Part shown: positions 8,815 through 17,369 of the stretch, piece by piece
Layout: each line of letters opens with the position of its first letter
Position numbering within the stretch: the first letter of the stretch is position 1
From: Gammaproteobacteria bacterium
Lineage (GTDB): Bacteria; Pseudomonadota; Gammaproteobacteria; Pseudomonadales; Azotimanducaceae
Direction of reading: 5' to 3'
DNA: 64,000 bases
Assembly: GCA_028824555.1 (NCBI GenBank)
Contig: JAPPDJ010000045.1
Span: 1 to 64,000 of the forward strand
The notes under the pieces: model-generated
Seen by the model: the letters and a program-made list of their open reading frames with translations, nothing else
Databases searched by the model: none
What the model was told of the DNA's origin: nothing
Made by a program: the position numbers and the translations under genes

Positions 8815-9960
8815 TCAATCGATGAACCCGTAAAGCCGCCCTGCGTTTTCGCAGATGATCTTGCGCCGCACGCCCTCGTCCACATCGCCGAGTTCTCTGG
8901 CGATGAACTCCTTGGAATCTGGCCAGACCCCGTCTGGATGCGGGAAGTCGCTGCCCCACATCACGTTGTCCTCGCCAAGGATGTCGAGCAGGCGAATGCC
9001 AATCGGATCGCTCTGGTAGGTGGCGTAGCACTGCCGCTTCCAGTATTCGGACGGCTTCATGGTGAGGGTGAGGTCGGCGAACTGGTCTTCCCACTCGAGG
9101 TCCATGTGCTCGAGGATGTAGGGAATCCAGCCGATTCCGCTCTCGCCGATCACCAGCTTCATGCCGGGATGGGCTTCGAGCACGCCGCCGTAGATGGTCT
9201 CCATGATGATCTTCGACATGGCGAGCTGGAAGCTCGTGATGTGGACAGCAAACGCTTGCCGGCGCTGCAGGGGCGCCATGTTGCTGTAGTCGTAGTCCAT
9301 GCGCGGGCCGATGGTGTGGTAGTGCACCGGCAGCCCCGCTTCCTCCGCCGCTGCCCAGAGCGGCTCCCAGGACGGATCGAACAGCGGCGCCATCTCGTGC
9401 GTGTTGGCCACCTCGATGCCGCGCAGCACGCCGCGCGCCGCCACCCGTGTCACTTCCTGCACCGCAGCGTCCACATCGTGGCTCGGAATGGTGGCGAGGC
9501 CAGCGTAGCGATGCGGATGCGTGCTGCAGAAGCCGGCCAGCCATTCGTTGTAGATGCGCATCATCTCGTCGGCAGCTTCGTCATCGCCGAGCCGCATGGC
9601 GGCGCCGAGAATGCCGTAGAGCACCTCGCCCTGGACGCCGTCGAGGTCCTGGTCTTTCAGGCGCAGGTCCGGTTCGGTTAGGCGCCGGATGCCCTTCGCC
9701 CCGTCGCTGTACAGTCCCTGCTCTGCCATCCGGTCCGAACGGTGAATCTGCCCCGGCACATACACGCGCCCGGCCGACCCCATGCCATTCTGCAGCCCAA
9801 ACTGCCCACCGCCACGGCTGACCCAATAGGGGCCCTTCTCCGTCTCGGCAACGTAGGGCATGCGCTCCTTCAGGTGCGCGCGCGCCTCGCTCGTGAACAG
9901 GTCCGGCGGCAACCACGGCAGGTCGATGTGACAGTCCGCCGAGATGATCTCGTAGTCCAT
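8815..9960 (-). CDS. Amidohydrolase family 2 protein (ACMSD-like fold)
   Basis: A 381-residue TIM-barrel metal hydrolase or decarboxylase. The N-terminal metal site is reduced to SADCHIDLP, where family members carry D-x-H or H-x-H. Later motifs are VHYHTIG, HPGMKLVIGESGIGWIP and the C-terminal WGSDFPHPDGVWP, with the conserved Asp at the barrel end. The family includes aminocarboxymuconate-semialdehyde decarboxylase and 2,3-dihydroxybenzoate decarboxylase relatives; the substrate cannot be read from sequence. It is divergent from the acyl-CoA dehydrogenase gene 233 bp away, so the two may share a catabolic role. Confidence 0.85.
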   Translation of the reverse strand: MDYEIISADCHIDLPWLPPDLFTSEARAHLKERMPYVAETEKGPYWVSRGGGQFGLQNGMGSAGRVYVPGQIHRSDRMAEQGLYSDGAKGIRRLTEPDLRLKDQDLDGVQGEVLYGILGAAMRLGDDEAADEMMRIYNEWLAGFCSTHPHRYAGLATIPSHDVDAAVQEVTRVAARGVLRGIEVANTHEMAPLFDPSWEPLWAAAEEAGLPVHYHTIGPRMDYDYSNMAPLQRRQAFAVHITSFQLAMSKIIMETIYGGVLEAHPGMKLVIGESGIGWIPYILEHMDLEWEDQFADLTLTMKPSEYWKRQCYATYQSDPIGIRLLDILGEDNVMWGSDFPHPDGVWPDSKEFIARELGDVDEGVRRKIICENAGRLYGFID

Positions 9961-10070
9961 GGCAGCCCCTCCTCGTCACCTTTGGGCACCGCTCCATTGT
10001 GGCGTGAAATCCCCCCAAGGTCACCCATCCCACCCACGCGAGACTCGGACAGGCCACATTTCCGTCTATA

Positions 10071-10117
10071 AAAGCAGTTGCGGAGCAACTGCCAACGCGC
10101 CCGCAAGGGCGCGCAGG
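10071..10117. repeat. Two-hairpin palindromic repeat, variant stem
   Basis: Hairpin GCAGTTGC (10074-10081), loop GGA, GCAACTGC (10085-10092), followed by GCGCCCGCAAGGGCGC. Compared with copy 1 the stem is shortened and changed on both sides, so pairing is kept. It lies in the divergent promoter region between the amidohydrolase and acyl-CoA dehydrogenase genes. Confidence 0.75.
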
Positions 10118-10193
10118 CACTTGCCGCGCACGGGGCAAGCCGACAAACTGTAGGCACTTCGGAACACGGGATTGAGCAAGGGAGGATTGCGGC

Positions 10194-11357
10194 ATGTCGT
10201 TTCGCAGCGAAGTGCGGGAGTGGCTTGACGAGAACTGTCCGGAGAGCTGCCGCGGGCCTGGCGTGGTGCCCGGCGGCGGCACCATCGCACCGATGACGGA
10301 CGATCAGAAGCTCTGGATCGACCGCTGCGCCGATCGGGGCTTCACCGTGCCGACTTGGCCGAAGGAGTACGGCGGCGCGGAACTCGGCAAGGAGGAATAC
10401 GTCACCCTGCTGCAAGAGATGCGCGATCTCGAGGTGCGTGCACCGGTGTCCGGCATGGGCACCATCATGATCGGCCCGACTCTGCTCGAATACGGCACGC
10501 CGGAACAGAAGGCGCGCCACCTGCCGCGCATCGCCCGCGGCGAGGTGTGGTGGTGCCAGGGCTATTCGGAGCCCTCGTCCGGCTCGGACCTCGCGAGCCT
10601 GCGCACGCGGGCCGAGGATGCTGGCGATCATTTCGTCATCAACGGCCAGAAAATCTGGACTTCCGGGGCGCAGTTCGCCGACTGGATCTTCTGCCTGGTG
10701 CGCACAGACCCCGACGTGCCGAAGCACGAGGGCATCAGCTTCCTGCTCTTCTCCATGCACCAGCCGGGTGTGACGGTGAAGCCGATCCGCCTCATCTCCG
10801 GCGCATCGCCCTTCAACGAGACCTTCTTCGACGACGCCATCGCCCAGAAGGACGACCTTGTCGGCGGCCTGAACCGAGGCTGGACGGTGGCCAAGCGGCT
10901 GCTACAGCACGAGCGCTCCGGCATCGGCTCACTCGCCTCCGGCGACAACCGCGAGTCCGGCCCGGAACTGCACGAACTCGCGCGCGACTACGTGGGCCAC
11001 GACGATGGCCGCATCAGCGATCCGAACCTGCGCGAAGACCTCGCCCGTCACAACATCGACGCCACCGCCTTCCGCCTCACCCAGCGCCGAACGGTGGAGG
11101 AGTCGCAAGGCAACACCCCGGGCCCGGCCACGTCGATCTTCAAGTACTACGGCGCGAACCTGCGCAAGGAACGCGCCGAGATGCAGGTGTCGATGATGGG
11201 CACTCAAGGCGTCGGCTGGGAAGGCGCACACATCACGGGCGATGAACAGGAAACCACCCGCCAATGGCTCGCCGGCAAGGCCGGCTCCATCGCCGGTGGC
11301 AGCAACGAAGTGCAACTGAACATCATCGCCAAGCGGGTGCTGGGCCTGCCGGATTAG
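10194..11357 (+). CDS. Acyl-CoA dehydrogenase family protein
   Basis: A 387-residue flavoprotein of the acyl-CoA dehydrogenase superfamily, which oxidises the alpha-beta bond of acyl-CoA thioesters with FAD. Visible signatures are GYSEPSSGSDLASL (about residues 122-135, substrate/FAD loop), INGQKIWTSGAQFADW (flavin contact) and the C-terminal AGSIAGGSNEVQLNIIAKRVLGLP helix typical of FadE/Caia relatives. I could not place the catalytic glutamate with confidence. The start follows GGGAGG about 8 bp upstream. A degradative pathway with the divergent amidohydrolase and the neighbouring VOC genes is plausible but unproven. Confidence 0.92.
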   Translation: MSFRSEVREWLDENCPESCRGPGVVPGGGTIAPMTDDQKLWIDRCADRGFTVPTWPKEYGGAELGKEEYVTLLQEMRDLEVRAPVSGMGTIMIGPTLLEYGTPEQKARHLPRIARGEVWWCQGYSEPSSGSDLASLRTRAEDAGDHFVINGQKIWTSGAQFADWIFCLVRTDPDVPKHEGISFLLFSMHQPGVTVKPIRLISGASPFNETFFDDAIAQKDDLVGGLNRGWTVAKRLLQHERSGIGSLASGDNRESGPELHELARDYVGHDDGRISDPNLREDLARHNIDATAFRLTQRRTVEESQGNTPGPATSIFKYYGANLRKERAEMQVSMMGTQGVGWEGAHITGDEQETTRQWLAGKAGSIAGGSNEVQLNIIAKRVLGLPD

Positions 11358-11363
11358 CCGTAG

Positions 11364-11560
11364 CTGCGAGCGAATGCGAGCACGAAGGCCAGCAGTTCGC
11401 GCTAGCGCATGTGCAAGGCGGGTCTTCGGAGGGAAGGCATTCTGCCTTCCCTGCGCACCGCCAGGTGCGCCGAGCGCGAGGTTTGCGAAGGAAGGGCGCC
11501 TGACGGCGCCAGGGAAGGCAGGATGCCTTCCCTCCGAGGGCCCTTCGGCCCGGCGTCTTC
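11364..11560. repeat. Intergenic repeat cluster with 14-bp inverted arms
   Basis: It begins with a degenerate copy of the two-hairpin tag (GCGAGCACGAAGGCCAGCAG near 11379). Next comes an inverted repeat with perfect arms CGGAGGGAAGGCAT (11427-11440) and ATGCCTTCCCTCCG (11523-11536). Each side also folds locally as GGGAAGGCATTCTGCCTTCCC and its mirror. Short ORFs crossing it are by-products of the symmetry. Confidence 0.8.
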
Positions 11561-11629
11561 GCCGGGGTGGGGAACTTCCAACCCGCTGCACGAGACGATT
11601 ACCCGCCCGACGAAACCACGGAGACATCC

Positions 11630-12058
11630 ATGAGCGATTCCGCCTTCAGCTTCGACCACATCCACCTCATCAGCGAGGATGCCGCCGCCGCGGCGCGCTG
11701 GTATGAGGACGTCTTCGGCGCCACCATCGCCGCCGAGTTCGAGCTCCGGGGGGCGCCGCAGATTGCGGTCCGCCTCGCCGGCATGACGCTCCTCATCCGC
11801 GGCCGTCGTCCGGGCGAGGCGCCGGCAACGCCGCGACCCATCCGCCACTTCGAAGCCTATTCCAGCCACGACGAGTGGGGCACCGACCACTTCGGCTTCA
11901 AGTATCACGGCGATCTCAAGGCGTTTTGCGAACAGATCCGCGCCCGCGGCGCCACCTTCTCCGTGGAACCGTGGGAGTTTTCGCCAGGCTCCCTCATCTG
12001 CTACGTCGCCGCCCCGGATGGGGTGAGCATCGAGCTGGTCGAGGCCAAGCCGGCCTGA
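11630..12058 (+). CDS. VOC-family (glyoxalase/dioxygenase fold) protein
   Basis: A 142-residue vicinal-oxygen-chelate protein. The first module starts [24 protein letters not shown], typical of glyoxalase-like domains. The second has [23 protein letters not shown] and ends [13 protein letters not shown], with His and Glu as probable metal ligands. I chose the ATG at 11630 because the domain begins there; an upstream in-frame ATG at 11567 would add residues encoded by repeat sequence. The function is unknown. It lies 13 bp before trpG and may share its transcript. Confidence 0.8.
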   Translation: MSDSAFSFDHIHLISEDAAAAARWYEDVFGATIAAEFELRGAPQIAVRLAGMTLLIRGRRPGEAPATPRPIRHFEAYSSHDEWGTDHFGFKYHGDLKAFCEQIRARGATFSVEPWEFSPGSLICYVAAPDGVSIELVEAKPA

Positions 12059-12071
12059 AGGCACCCAAGCC

Positions 12072-12647
12072 ATGCTCCTGATGATCGACAACTACGATTC
12101 ATTCACCTACAACGTGGTGCAGTATCTGGGCGAACTCGGCGCAGACGTCACCGTGCATCGCAACGACGAGATCACCGTGCGCGAAATCGAACGCATGGCG
12201 CCGTCGAAGATCGTCATATCTCCCGGCCCCTGCACGCCCAACGAGGCGGGCATCTCCATGCAGGTGGTGGAAGCCTTCGGCCGCGACATTCCCACCTTGG
12301 GGATATGCCTCGGCCACCAGAGCATCGGCCAGGTATTCGGTGCCACCGTGACGCGGGCAAGGAACGTGATGCACGGCAAGCTAAGCGACATCCACCACAG
12401 CGGCCAAGGCGTCTTCGACGGCCTCCCCGCAGCTTTCCCTGCCACCCGCTACCACTCCCTGATCGTCGAAGACCTGCCCGATTGCCTGGAACAGACCGCC
12501 TGGACGGTGGATGCCGAAGGCAACCAAGACGAAGTGATGGGCCTGCGCCACCGGGAATTCCCGATAGAAGGCGTCCAATTCCACCCAGAATCCATCAAAA
12601 CCCCCACCGGCCACCAACTCCTCGGCAACTTCCTCCAGAGCGGCTAG
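12072..12647 (+). CDS. trpG: Anthranilate synthase glutamine amidotransferase component (may also serve PabA role)
   Basis: Class I glutamine amidotransferase of 191 residues that supplies ammonia to the chorismate-using partner. It starts [20 protein letters not shown]. The nucleophile elbow [11 protein letters not shown] has Cys79, and the His-Glu pair sits in [10 protein letters not shown] near the C terminus. Followed by trpD and trpC, its main role is tryptophan synthesis. In many proteobacteria the same protein also serves 4-amino-4-deoxychorismate synthase, which cannot be decided here. TrpE is not in this window. Confidence 0.93.
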   Translation: MLLMIDNYDSFTYNVVQYLGELGADVTVHRNDEITVREIERMAPSKIVISPGPCTPNEAGISMQVVEAFGRDIPTLGICLGHQSIGQVFGATVTRARNVMHGKLSDIHHSGQGVFDGLPAAFPATRYHSLIVEDLPDCLEQTAWTVDAEGNQDEVMGLRHREFPIEGVQFHPESIKTPTGHQLLGNFLQSG

Positions 12648-12670
12648 AGGCTGCGCCGTCGAACGCAGTT

Positions 12671-12702
12671 CGTAGGGGACGGGGACAAGCCCGTCCCCTA
12701 CG
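12671..12702. repeat. Perfect hairpin between trpG and trpD
   Basis: Arms CGTAGGGGACGGG (12671-12683) and CCCGTCCCCTACG (12690-12702) with a 6-nt loop. It differs from the 8772 hairpin by one arm base, compensated on the other arm. It could act as an attenuating or processing hairpin between trpG and trpD, or be a dispersed repeat. Confidence 0.65.
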
Positions 12703-12805
12703 AGGAATGTGTCTCGAATGAACGGAGATTCGGCACGCCGCCCCTCCCTGCTATCCGAGGACGTGACAGTAGAATGGCCGCCATGTCGGAGAAAAGCGCG
12801 ATTCC

Positions 12806-13834
12806 ATGAACCTACAAGATGCTCTGCAGATGCTCGTCACCGGCGAGCCGCTTGCGCAGGCACAGGCCACAGTCGTCTTCGACCTCATCCTCACCGGCGA
12901 AGCCACGCCCGCCCAGATCGGCGGCATCCTCACCGCCCTTGCCACCCGCGGCGAAACCGCCGAAGAGATCGCCGGCGCCGCCACCGCCATGCGCGCCGTT
13001 TCCACAAAGGTGGAGGTGGACGTGCCGAACCTCGTGGACACGTGCGGCACCGGCGGCAGCGGCCGGGCCAAGCGCTTCAACATCTCCACCGCCGCGGCCT
13101 TCGTGGCCGCCGCCGCCGGCGCGCACGTGGCCAAGCACGGCAATCGCGGCATGACCAGCAAGAGCGGCAGCGCCGACGTGCTCGAAGCCGCTGGCGTGCA
13201 GCTTGAACTCACGCCGGAGCAAGTGGGGCGTTGCATCTCGGAAGTGGGCGTCGGCTTCCTGTTCGCCGTGGCGCACCATCCCGCCATGCGCTTCGCCGGC
13301 CCGGTGCGGCGCGAACTCGGCTTTCGCACCATCTTCAACCTGCTCGGCCCCCTCACCAATCCCGCCGGCGCCAAGCGTCAGGTGATCGGAGTTTTCTCCC
13401 CAGACTGGCAACGCCCCCTCGCCGACGTGCTGCACCTGCTAGGTGCGGAGCATGTCCTCATCGTCCATTCCGACGGTCTCGACGAACTCTCGATCCACGC
13501 CCCATCCACCATCGTCGAACTCCGGCAAGGCACCATCGAAACCCGCGAAATCGCCCCAAGCGACTTCGGCATCAACCAGCGTGCCACGGGCGACCTGGCC
13601 GCCAACTCCCCCGAAGAAAGCCTCGCCCTCGTCCGCGCCGCACTTACCGGCAGGAACGAAGCCGCCGCCGACATCGTGGCGCTCAACGCCGGCGCCGCCA
13701 TCTATGCAGCGGGAGTCGCCACGAGCATGGCGAACGGCGTAACCCTCGCCCAAGACCTCATCAGCACGGGGCTCGCGAACGAGCGACTCAAGGAACTGGT
13801 GGACGTGACCCGGGCAATGGTCGAATCCGCGTGA
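12806..13834 (+). CDS. trpD: Anthranilate phosphoribosyltransferase
   Basis: Transfers the phosphoribosyl group of PRPP to anthranilate, the second committed step of tryptophan synthesis. The 342-residue length is standard. Signatures are the PRPP-binding DTCGTGGSGRAKRFNIST (about residues 73-90) and KHGNRGMTSKSGSADVLEAAG (about 110-130), with FLFAVAHHPAMRF and LGPLTNPAGAKRQ further on. The ATG at 12806 gives the usual NLQDALQMLVTGEPL start. Its stop overlaps the trpC start by four bases (GTGA), indicating translational coupling. Confidence 0.97.
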   Translation: MNLQDALQMLVTGEPLAQAQATVVFDLILTGEATPAQIGGILTALATRGETAEEIAGAATAMRAVSTKVEVDVPNLVDTCGTGGSGRAKRFNISTAAAFVAAAAGAHVAKHGNRGMTSKSGSADVLEAAGVQLELTPEQVGRCISEVGVGFLFAVAHHPAMRFAGPVRRELGFRTIFNLLGPLTNPAGAKRQVIGVFSPDWQRPLADVLHLLGAEHVLIVHSDGLDELSIHAPSTIVELRQGTIETREIAPSDFGINQRATGDLAANSPEESLALVRAALTGRNEAAADIVALNAGAAIYAAGVATSMANGVTLAQDLISTGLANERLKELVDVTRAMVESA

Positions 13835-14637
13835 GCGCCCAAAGCCAGCCGGACGTCCTGCGCCGCATCCTCGACCACAAGCGCGCCGAAGTGGCGGCAC
13901 GCAAGGCCAGGCGACCCTTGTCGTCCCTTCGCACCGAGGCGGAATCGCAATCGCCCACCCGCGGATTCGGCCGAGCCCTGCAAACCGCCATACGCTCCGG
14001 CCATCTCGCGGCCATCGCCGAAATCAAGAAGGCGTCCCCTAGCGAAGGCGTGATCCGCAAGCACTTCGACCCACCTGCCATCGCCCGCTCCTACGCAGAC
14101 GCTGGCGCAACCTGTCTATCCGTCCTCACCGACGAACGCTTCTTCCAGGGCCACGACGACTACCTCCAATCAGCCCGCGAAGCCTCGGGCCTACCGGCCC
14201 TGCGCAAGGACTTCATCGTTGATCGCTGGCAAATCCACGAATCCCGTGCCTTGGGCGCAGACTGCGTGCTCCTCATCGCCGCGGCCCTCTCGGATGCGGA
14301 ACTCGCCGACTGCCATGCCCTCGCCATCGAGCTCGGCATGGATGCCTTGGTGGAAGTCCACGACCGTACCGAACTCGACCGCACACTCGGCCTCAACGCG
14401 CCCCTGATCGGCATCAACAACCGCAACCTGCACACTTTCGAGACCCGCCTCGAAACCACCCTGGAACTCCGCTCCCACGTGCCGCCTCACGTCACCCTCG
14501 TGACCGAAAGCGGCATTCACAGCCGGGAAGACATCGCCCGCATGCGCAGAGGCGAAGTCCACGCCTTCCTCGTCGGCACCGCCTTCATGCGCGAGGACGA
14601 CCCCGGCCGAGCCCTCTCACGCCTCTTCGGCGACTAA
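13831..14637 (+). CDS. trpC: Indole-3-glycerol phosphate synthase
   Basis: Closes the indole ring from 1-(2-carboxyphenylamino)-deoxyribulose phosphate. A 268-residue TIM barrel with IAEIKKASPSEGVI (general-acid Lys), LRKDFIVD, INNRNLHTFE and VTESGIHS, ending HAFLVGTAFMREDDPGRAL. The GTG at 13831 overlaps the trpD stop. The N-terminal helix ILDHKRAEVAARKA confirms that the gene does not extend into the earlier in-frame open region overlapping trpD. There is no fused TrpF domain. It belongs to the trpGDC cluster. Confidence 0.96.
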   Translation: MSAQSQPDVLRRILDHKRAEVAARKARRPLSSLRTEAESQSPTRGFGRALQTAIRSGHLAAIAEIKKASPSEGVIRKHFDPPAIARSYADAGATCLSVLTDERFFQGHDDYLQSAREASGLPALRKDFIVDRWQIHESRALGADCVLLIAAALSDAELADCHALAIELGMDALVEVHDRTELDRTLGLNAPLIGINNRNLHTFETRLETTLELRSHVPPHVTLVTESGIHSREDIARMRRGEVHAFLVGTAFMREDDPGRALSRLFGD

Positions 14638-14661
14638 CCCACAAGCCACACCGGAGCCAAC

Positions 14662-15291
14662 ATGAAAGTCCTCGTCATCGGCGCCAATGGCAACACCGCC
14701 ACGCGCCTCGTCCGCCGACTCGCCCAAGGCGCACACGATCCCGTCGCAATGATCCGCCACCCCGGCCAGCGGCCGAAGTTCGACGACCTCGGCGTGCCCA
14801 CGGTCCTCGCCGACCTCGAATACCCCATCGACCACGCCGTGGCCGGCTGCGATGCCGTGATCTTCGCCGCCGGCTCCGGCGGCCACACCGGCAAGGACAA
14901 GACCGTGCTGGTGGATCAACTCGGCGCCATCCGCTCGATGGTGGCCGCCCAGGTGGCTGGCGTCCCGCGCTACATCATGCTGAGTTCCATCGGCAACGAC
15001 ATCCACAGCACGTCGCCCATCGCCCACTACCACAAGGCCAAGGCCCACGCCGACAACCACCTCATGGAAACCGACCTCGACTACACCATCGTCTGCCCCG
15101 GCGGCCTAACCGACGACGAAGGCACAGGCACAGTGGCCATCTCGCCAGATCTCCATGGCCGCGGCCTAACCTCCCGCGAAAACCTGGCCGAAACCCTCGC
15201 CCTATGCCTCGACCACAAAAACACCATCGGCAAACGCTTCAGCCTGCTCGACGGGGAGGTTGGCGTTAAGGAGGCGTTGGCCGCCCTTTAG
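14662..15291 (+). CDS. NAD(P)-binding Rossmann protein (atypical SDR, NmrA/YwnB-like)
   Basis: A 209-residue single-domain Rossmann protein opening MKVLVIGANGNTATRLVRRL, an atypical GxxGxxG dinucleotide motif. The segments AVAGCDAVIFAAGSGG and YIMLSSIGNDIHS match the SDR_a5 / NAD(P)H-binding group. The usual Tyr-x3-Lys appears as HYHKAKAHAD. The substrate is unknown; relatives act as flavin or biliverdin reductase-like proteins or redox sensors. It follows trpC by 24 bp and may be transcribed with the trp genes, without evident pathway meaning. A convergent hipA lies downstream. Confidence 0.8.
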   Translation: MKVLVIGANGNTATRLVRRLAQGAHDPVAMIRHPGQRPKFDDLGVPTVLADLEYPIDHAVAGCDAVIFAAGSGGHTGKDKTVLVDQLGAIRSMVAAQVAGVPRYIMLSSIGNDIHSTSPIAHYHKAKAHADNHLMETDLDYTIVCPGGLTDDEGTGTVAISPDLHGRGLTSRENLAETLALCLDHKNTIGKRFSLLDGEVGVKEALAAL

Positions 15292-15438
15292 ATGCAGCGG
15301 TTTCCGGGTTCGCCGCCATGTCGGCCCCGGGCGGGGGCTTGATCCAGACGTTGGGCTTGGCGTGGAAGCAAGACGCCCTGCACCTCGCTCGAGGAACGCT
15401 CCTGCTGCAACGTGGCTAACGTAAGGTCTGGCTTTCGG

Positions 15439-16665
15439 TCAAGCGCCCAAGGATTTGGCGAAGTGCTCAGCGCGTTGGGCAACGTGGGTGGCGGTGGGCG
15501 CAAATCGTGGTTCCTGAGAGGCGACCGAGGCGATTTGGTCGCGAATGGTGGCTGTGAGCTCGCGAACACTCTCAATCGCCAAGGGTCGCGCCAGCCCAGC
15601 GTCCCTTGCCATGCGTTCCAGGTCCGCTAACGAGACGCGCATCGAGTCGGTCTGGCGACCGATCCGCATTGCCAAGCGTGTGCTCAGGTTCGGAAACACA
15701 GCGGTGCAAACCAGATCGTATAGCGGCGCGAAGCGCACCTGACCCGGCTCGCGCAACAGGGCGAAGTTTTTTCCGTGGGCATCGTGATTGCCAATGATGA
15801 GATTGAAGGTGACGGCATTGAGGAGCGCTGTCAGGTCCAAGACCGGCGCGCTTGATGCCTGGCGCAGCAGGGCGAAGCATTGCTTTAGGCTTGGGCCGCC
15901 GTCAGCTTGGTACTTCCTGTCGGTGCGGACGCCTAGCGCTTGGCAGACATCCTCCTGATGAATGCGCTTGATGTGGCCGTCTTCGGTCCGCGTGCGGTCG
16001 AACCGTTGGACGAGCAGAAAGTCGATGCCGCCGGCATTGCCAACGCGGCATTGTGCGGTCGGCAGTCCGGAGGCGGCGGCAAGCAATAGGCAGAACGCCT
16101 CGTTGAACACCAAGCCCTCGTAGCCGGCAATGGCGGGCTTGATGATGTGCGTGCTGGCGGCGGCACCAAGCGGAAGAAAAAAGTCGTCGCCTTCGAGCCG
16201 TACCGCGAGCTTGTCCTGCGCCCCGGCGAGGGAAAGCCGCAATCCGTCGGTTCCCACAAGCAGCGGACGTTGCGGAAGTTCGGCAAGCGCTGCCGCCAGA
16301 TCCTCTTCGGCGAGCGGCAGCAGGCGCTCGTCCAGTGCGTCCGCTTCTTCTGCCGGGCGAAGCAAGACCGCACCGGCGCACTCGTCGCCGATGCGTTCGA
16401 GAAGCGCGAAATCGTTGCGCTCGCTGATGTGGAAAAAGCGCGCGATTAGGCGACGATTGTCCGCTTCGGGCAGGAGGCCACCGAAAAAGGGTTCGCATTC
16501 ACCTTGCGAGAAGCGCTTCGCTTGTAGCGGCAGCGAATGGGAAAGTGGCACGGCCTGGGTGCTGTCAAGCCAGCGGTCGAGATACTCGAACGTCATCCGC
16601 CCGTTGTTGCGCAGGATGAGTCGTCCGACCAGGTCGCCGTGGAGGTAAACGTCGAGCGTTCGCAC
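15439..16665 (-). CDS. hipA: HipA-family serine/threonine kinase toxin
   Basis: A 408-residue full-length HipA-like kinase. The N-subdomain-1 opens RTLDVYLHGDLVGRL. LSLAGAQDKLAVR (near residue 150) is the Gly-rich/Ser loop. THIIKPAI carries the ATP-binding Lys, the catalytic loop is IGNHDAHGKNFALL, and the metal-binding Asp is in LAPLYDLV-type FAPLYDLVCTAVF. HipA toxins phosphorylate aminoacyl-tRNA synthetases and induce dormancy. The start is GTG at 16665, 5 bp after the antitoxin stop. All catalytic motifs look intact, so it should be active. Confidence 0.92.
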   Translation of the reverse strand: MRTLDVYLHGDLVGRLILRNNGRMTFEYLDRWLDSTQAVPLSHSLPLQAKRFSQGECEPFFGGLLPEADNRRLIARFFHISERNDFALLERIGDECAGAVLLRPAEEADALDERLLPLAEEDLAAALAELPQRPLLVGTDGLRLSLAGAQDKLAVRLEGDDFFLPLGAAASTHIIKPAIAGYEGLVFNEAFCLLLAAASGLPTAQCRVGNAGGIDFLLVQRFDRTRTEDGHIKRIHQEDVCQALGVRTDRKYQADGGPSLKQCFALLRQASSAPVLDLTALLNAVTFNLIIGNHDAHGKNFALLREPGQVRFAPLYDLVCTAVFPNLSTRLAMRIGRQTDSMRVSLADLERMARDAGLARPLAIESVRELTATIRDQIASVASQEPRFAPTATHVAQRAEHFAKSLGA

Positions 16666-16670
16666 GCGGT

Positions 16671-16895
16671 TTAGGCACCTTCGCCGACGGGGGGTGGGTT
16701 GAGCACGACATCCACTCCCAAGGCGTGCAGCACGGCCAGGACCCTTTCGAGCTGGCAGGTGGGCTTGCCCTGCTCCAGTTCAATGACGAAGCGCAGGCCA
16801 GTGCCAGCGGTCATTGCCAACTGGCGTTGGGTGACGCCAAGGCTGTGTCGGACCTCCCTGACGGTGCGACCGATCGATTGCGCGGATACGGTCAT
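16671..16895 (-). CDS. hipB: HipB-family antitoxin, Xre-type DNA-binding protein
   Basis: A 74-residue helix-turn-helix protein: the HTH is TVREVRHSLGVTQRQLAMTAGTGLRFVIELEQGK, followed by LERVLAVLHALGVDVVL. HipB dimers bind the HipA toxin and repress the operon. The ATG at 16895 matches the domain start; an upstream in-frame ATG would read through the operator region. Three operator-like palindromes lie 31-146 bp upstream. Order and spacing (antitoxin first, 5-bp gap) are as in known hipBA operons. Confidence 0.9.
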   Translation of the reverse strand: MTVSAQSIGRTVREVRHSLGVTQRQLAMTAGTGLRFVIELEQGKPTCQLERVLAVLHALGVDVVLNPPPVGEGA

Positions 16896-16925
16896 GGCAT
16901 CCTCTGAACGGCGAGACGTGTCTGT

Positions 16926-17040
16926 GTTCCTGTACGGGAACATACCGTGTGGAACGCGGCAAAAGCAAGGGAAAATTCCCGTTCGGGGAGGTTGGCGAGG
17001 ATTGCCGTGCCTCGGGGTCGAAATGTTCCCGTGCGGGAAG
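16926..17040. promoter_or_regulatory. Three operator-like palindromes upstream of hipBA
   Basis: GTTCCTGTACGGGAAC (16926-16941), ATTCCCGTTCGGGGAG (16975-16990) and GTTCCCGTGCGGGAAG (17025-17040) share the consensus RTTCCYGTNCGGGRAS. Their starts are 49 and 50 bp apart. They lie directly upstream of the hipB start on its coding strand, where HipB operators are expected, so autoregulation is the simplest reading. The remainder up to 17178 holds no gene. Confidence 0.75.
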
Positions 17041-17178
17041 CACCCTGCGGGCTGCCGCACCGCGCTAAGGAAGAAACGGTTTGGGGAGAGCATCTCGCCG
17101 CCTGCACGACGGTACCTGCGTCAGGGCACCGCTGCCCGCACGGGGATGAACCGGATGTGGCCGAGAGAAGCCCGTGGA

Positions 17179-17367
17179 TCAGAGGCTTCCCAGCACAAAG
17201 AAAACTAGGGCGAAGCAGATGGGGAGGAGGGCGGCTATGTAGGCGAAGACGTTGAGGATGTCGTTTTGGGTGGCGTCGGGGTTCAGATTCAGGCGGGCAC
17301 CGATGAGGAGCCAGAGGCCTCCTCCAAGGATCACGGCGCTACCGAGGGAAAGCACCAGCGCCGGCAT
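17179..17367 (-). CDS. Small hypothetical two-helix membrane protein
   Basis: A 62-residue protein, not recognised. It has two hydrophobic segments, about residues 3-23 (LVLSLGSAVILGGGLWLLIG) and 39-60 (NVFAYIAALLPICFALVFFV), linked by the polar stretch ARLNLNPDATQND. The ATG at 17367 lies 2 bp after the stop of the carboxyltransferase gene on the same strand, so it is probably the last gene of that operon. Translation in other frames gives nothing better. Confidence 0.6.
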   Translation of the reverse strand: MPALVLSLGSAVILGGGLWLLIGARLNLNPDATQNDILNVFAYIAALLPICFALVFFVLGSL

Positions 17368-17369
17368 GG

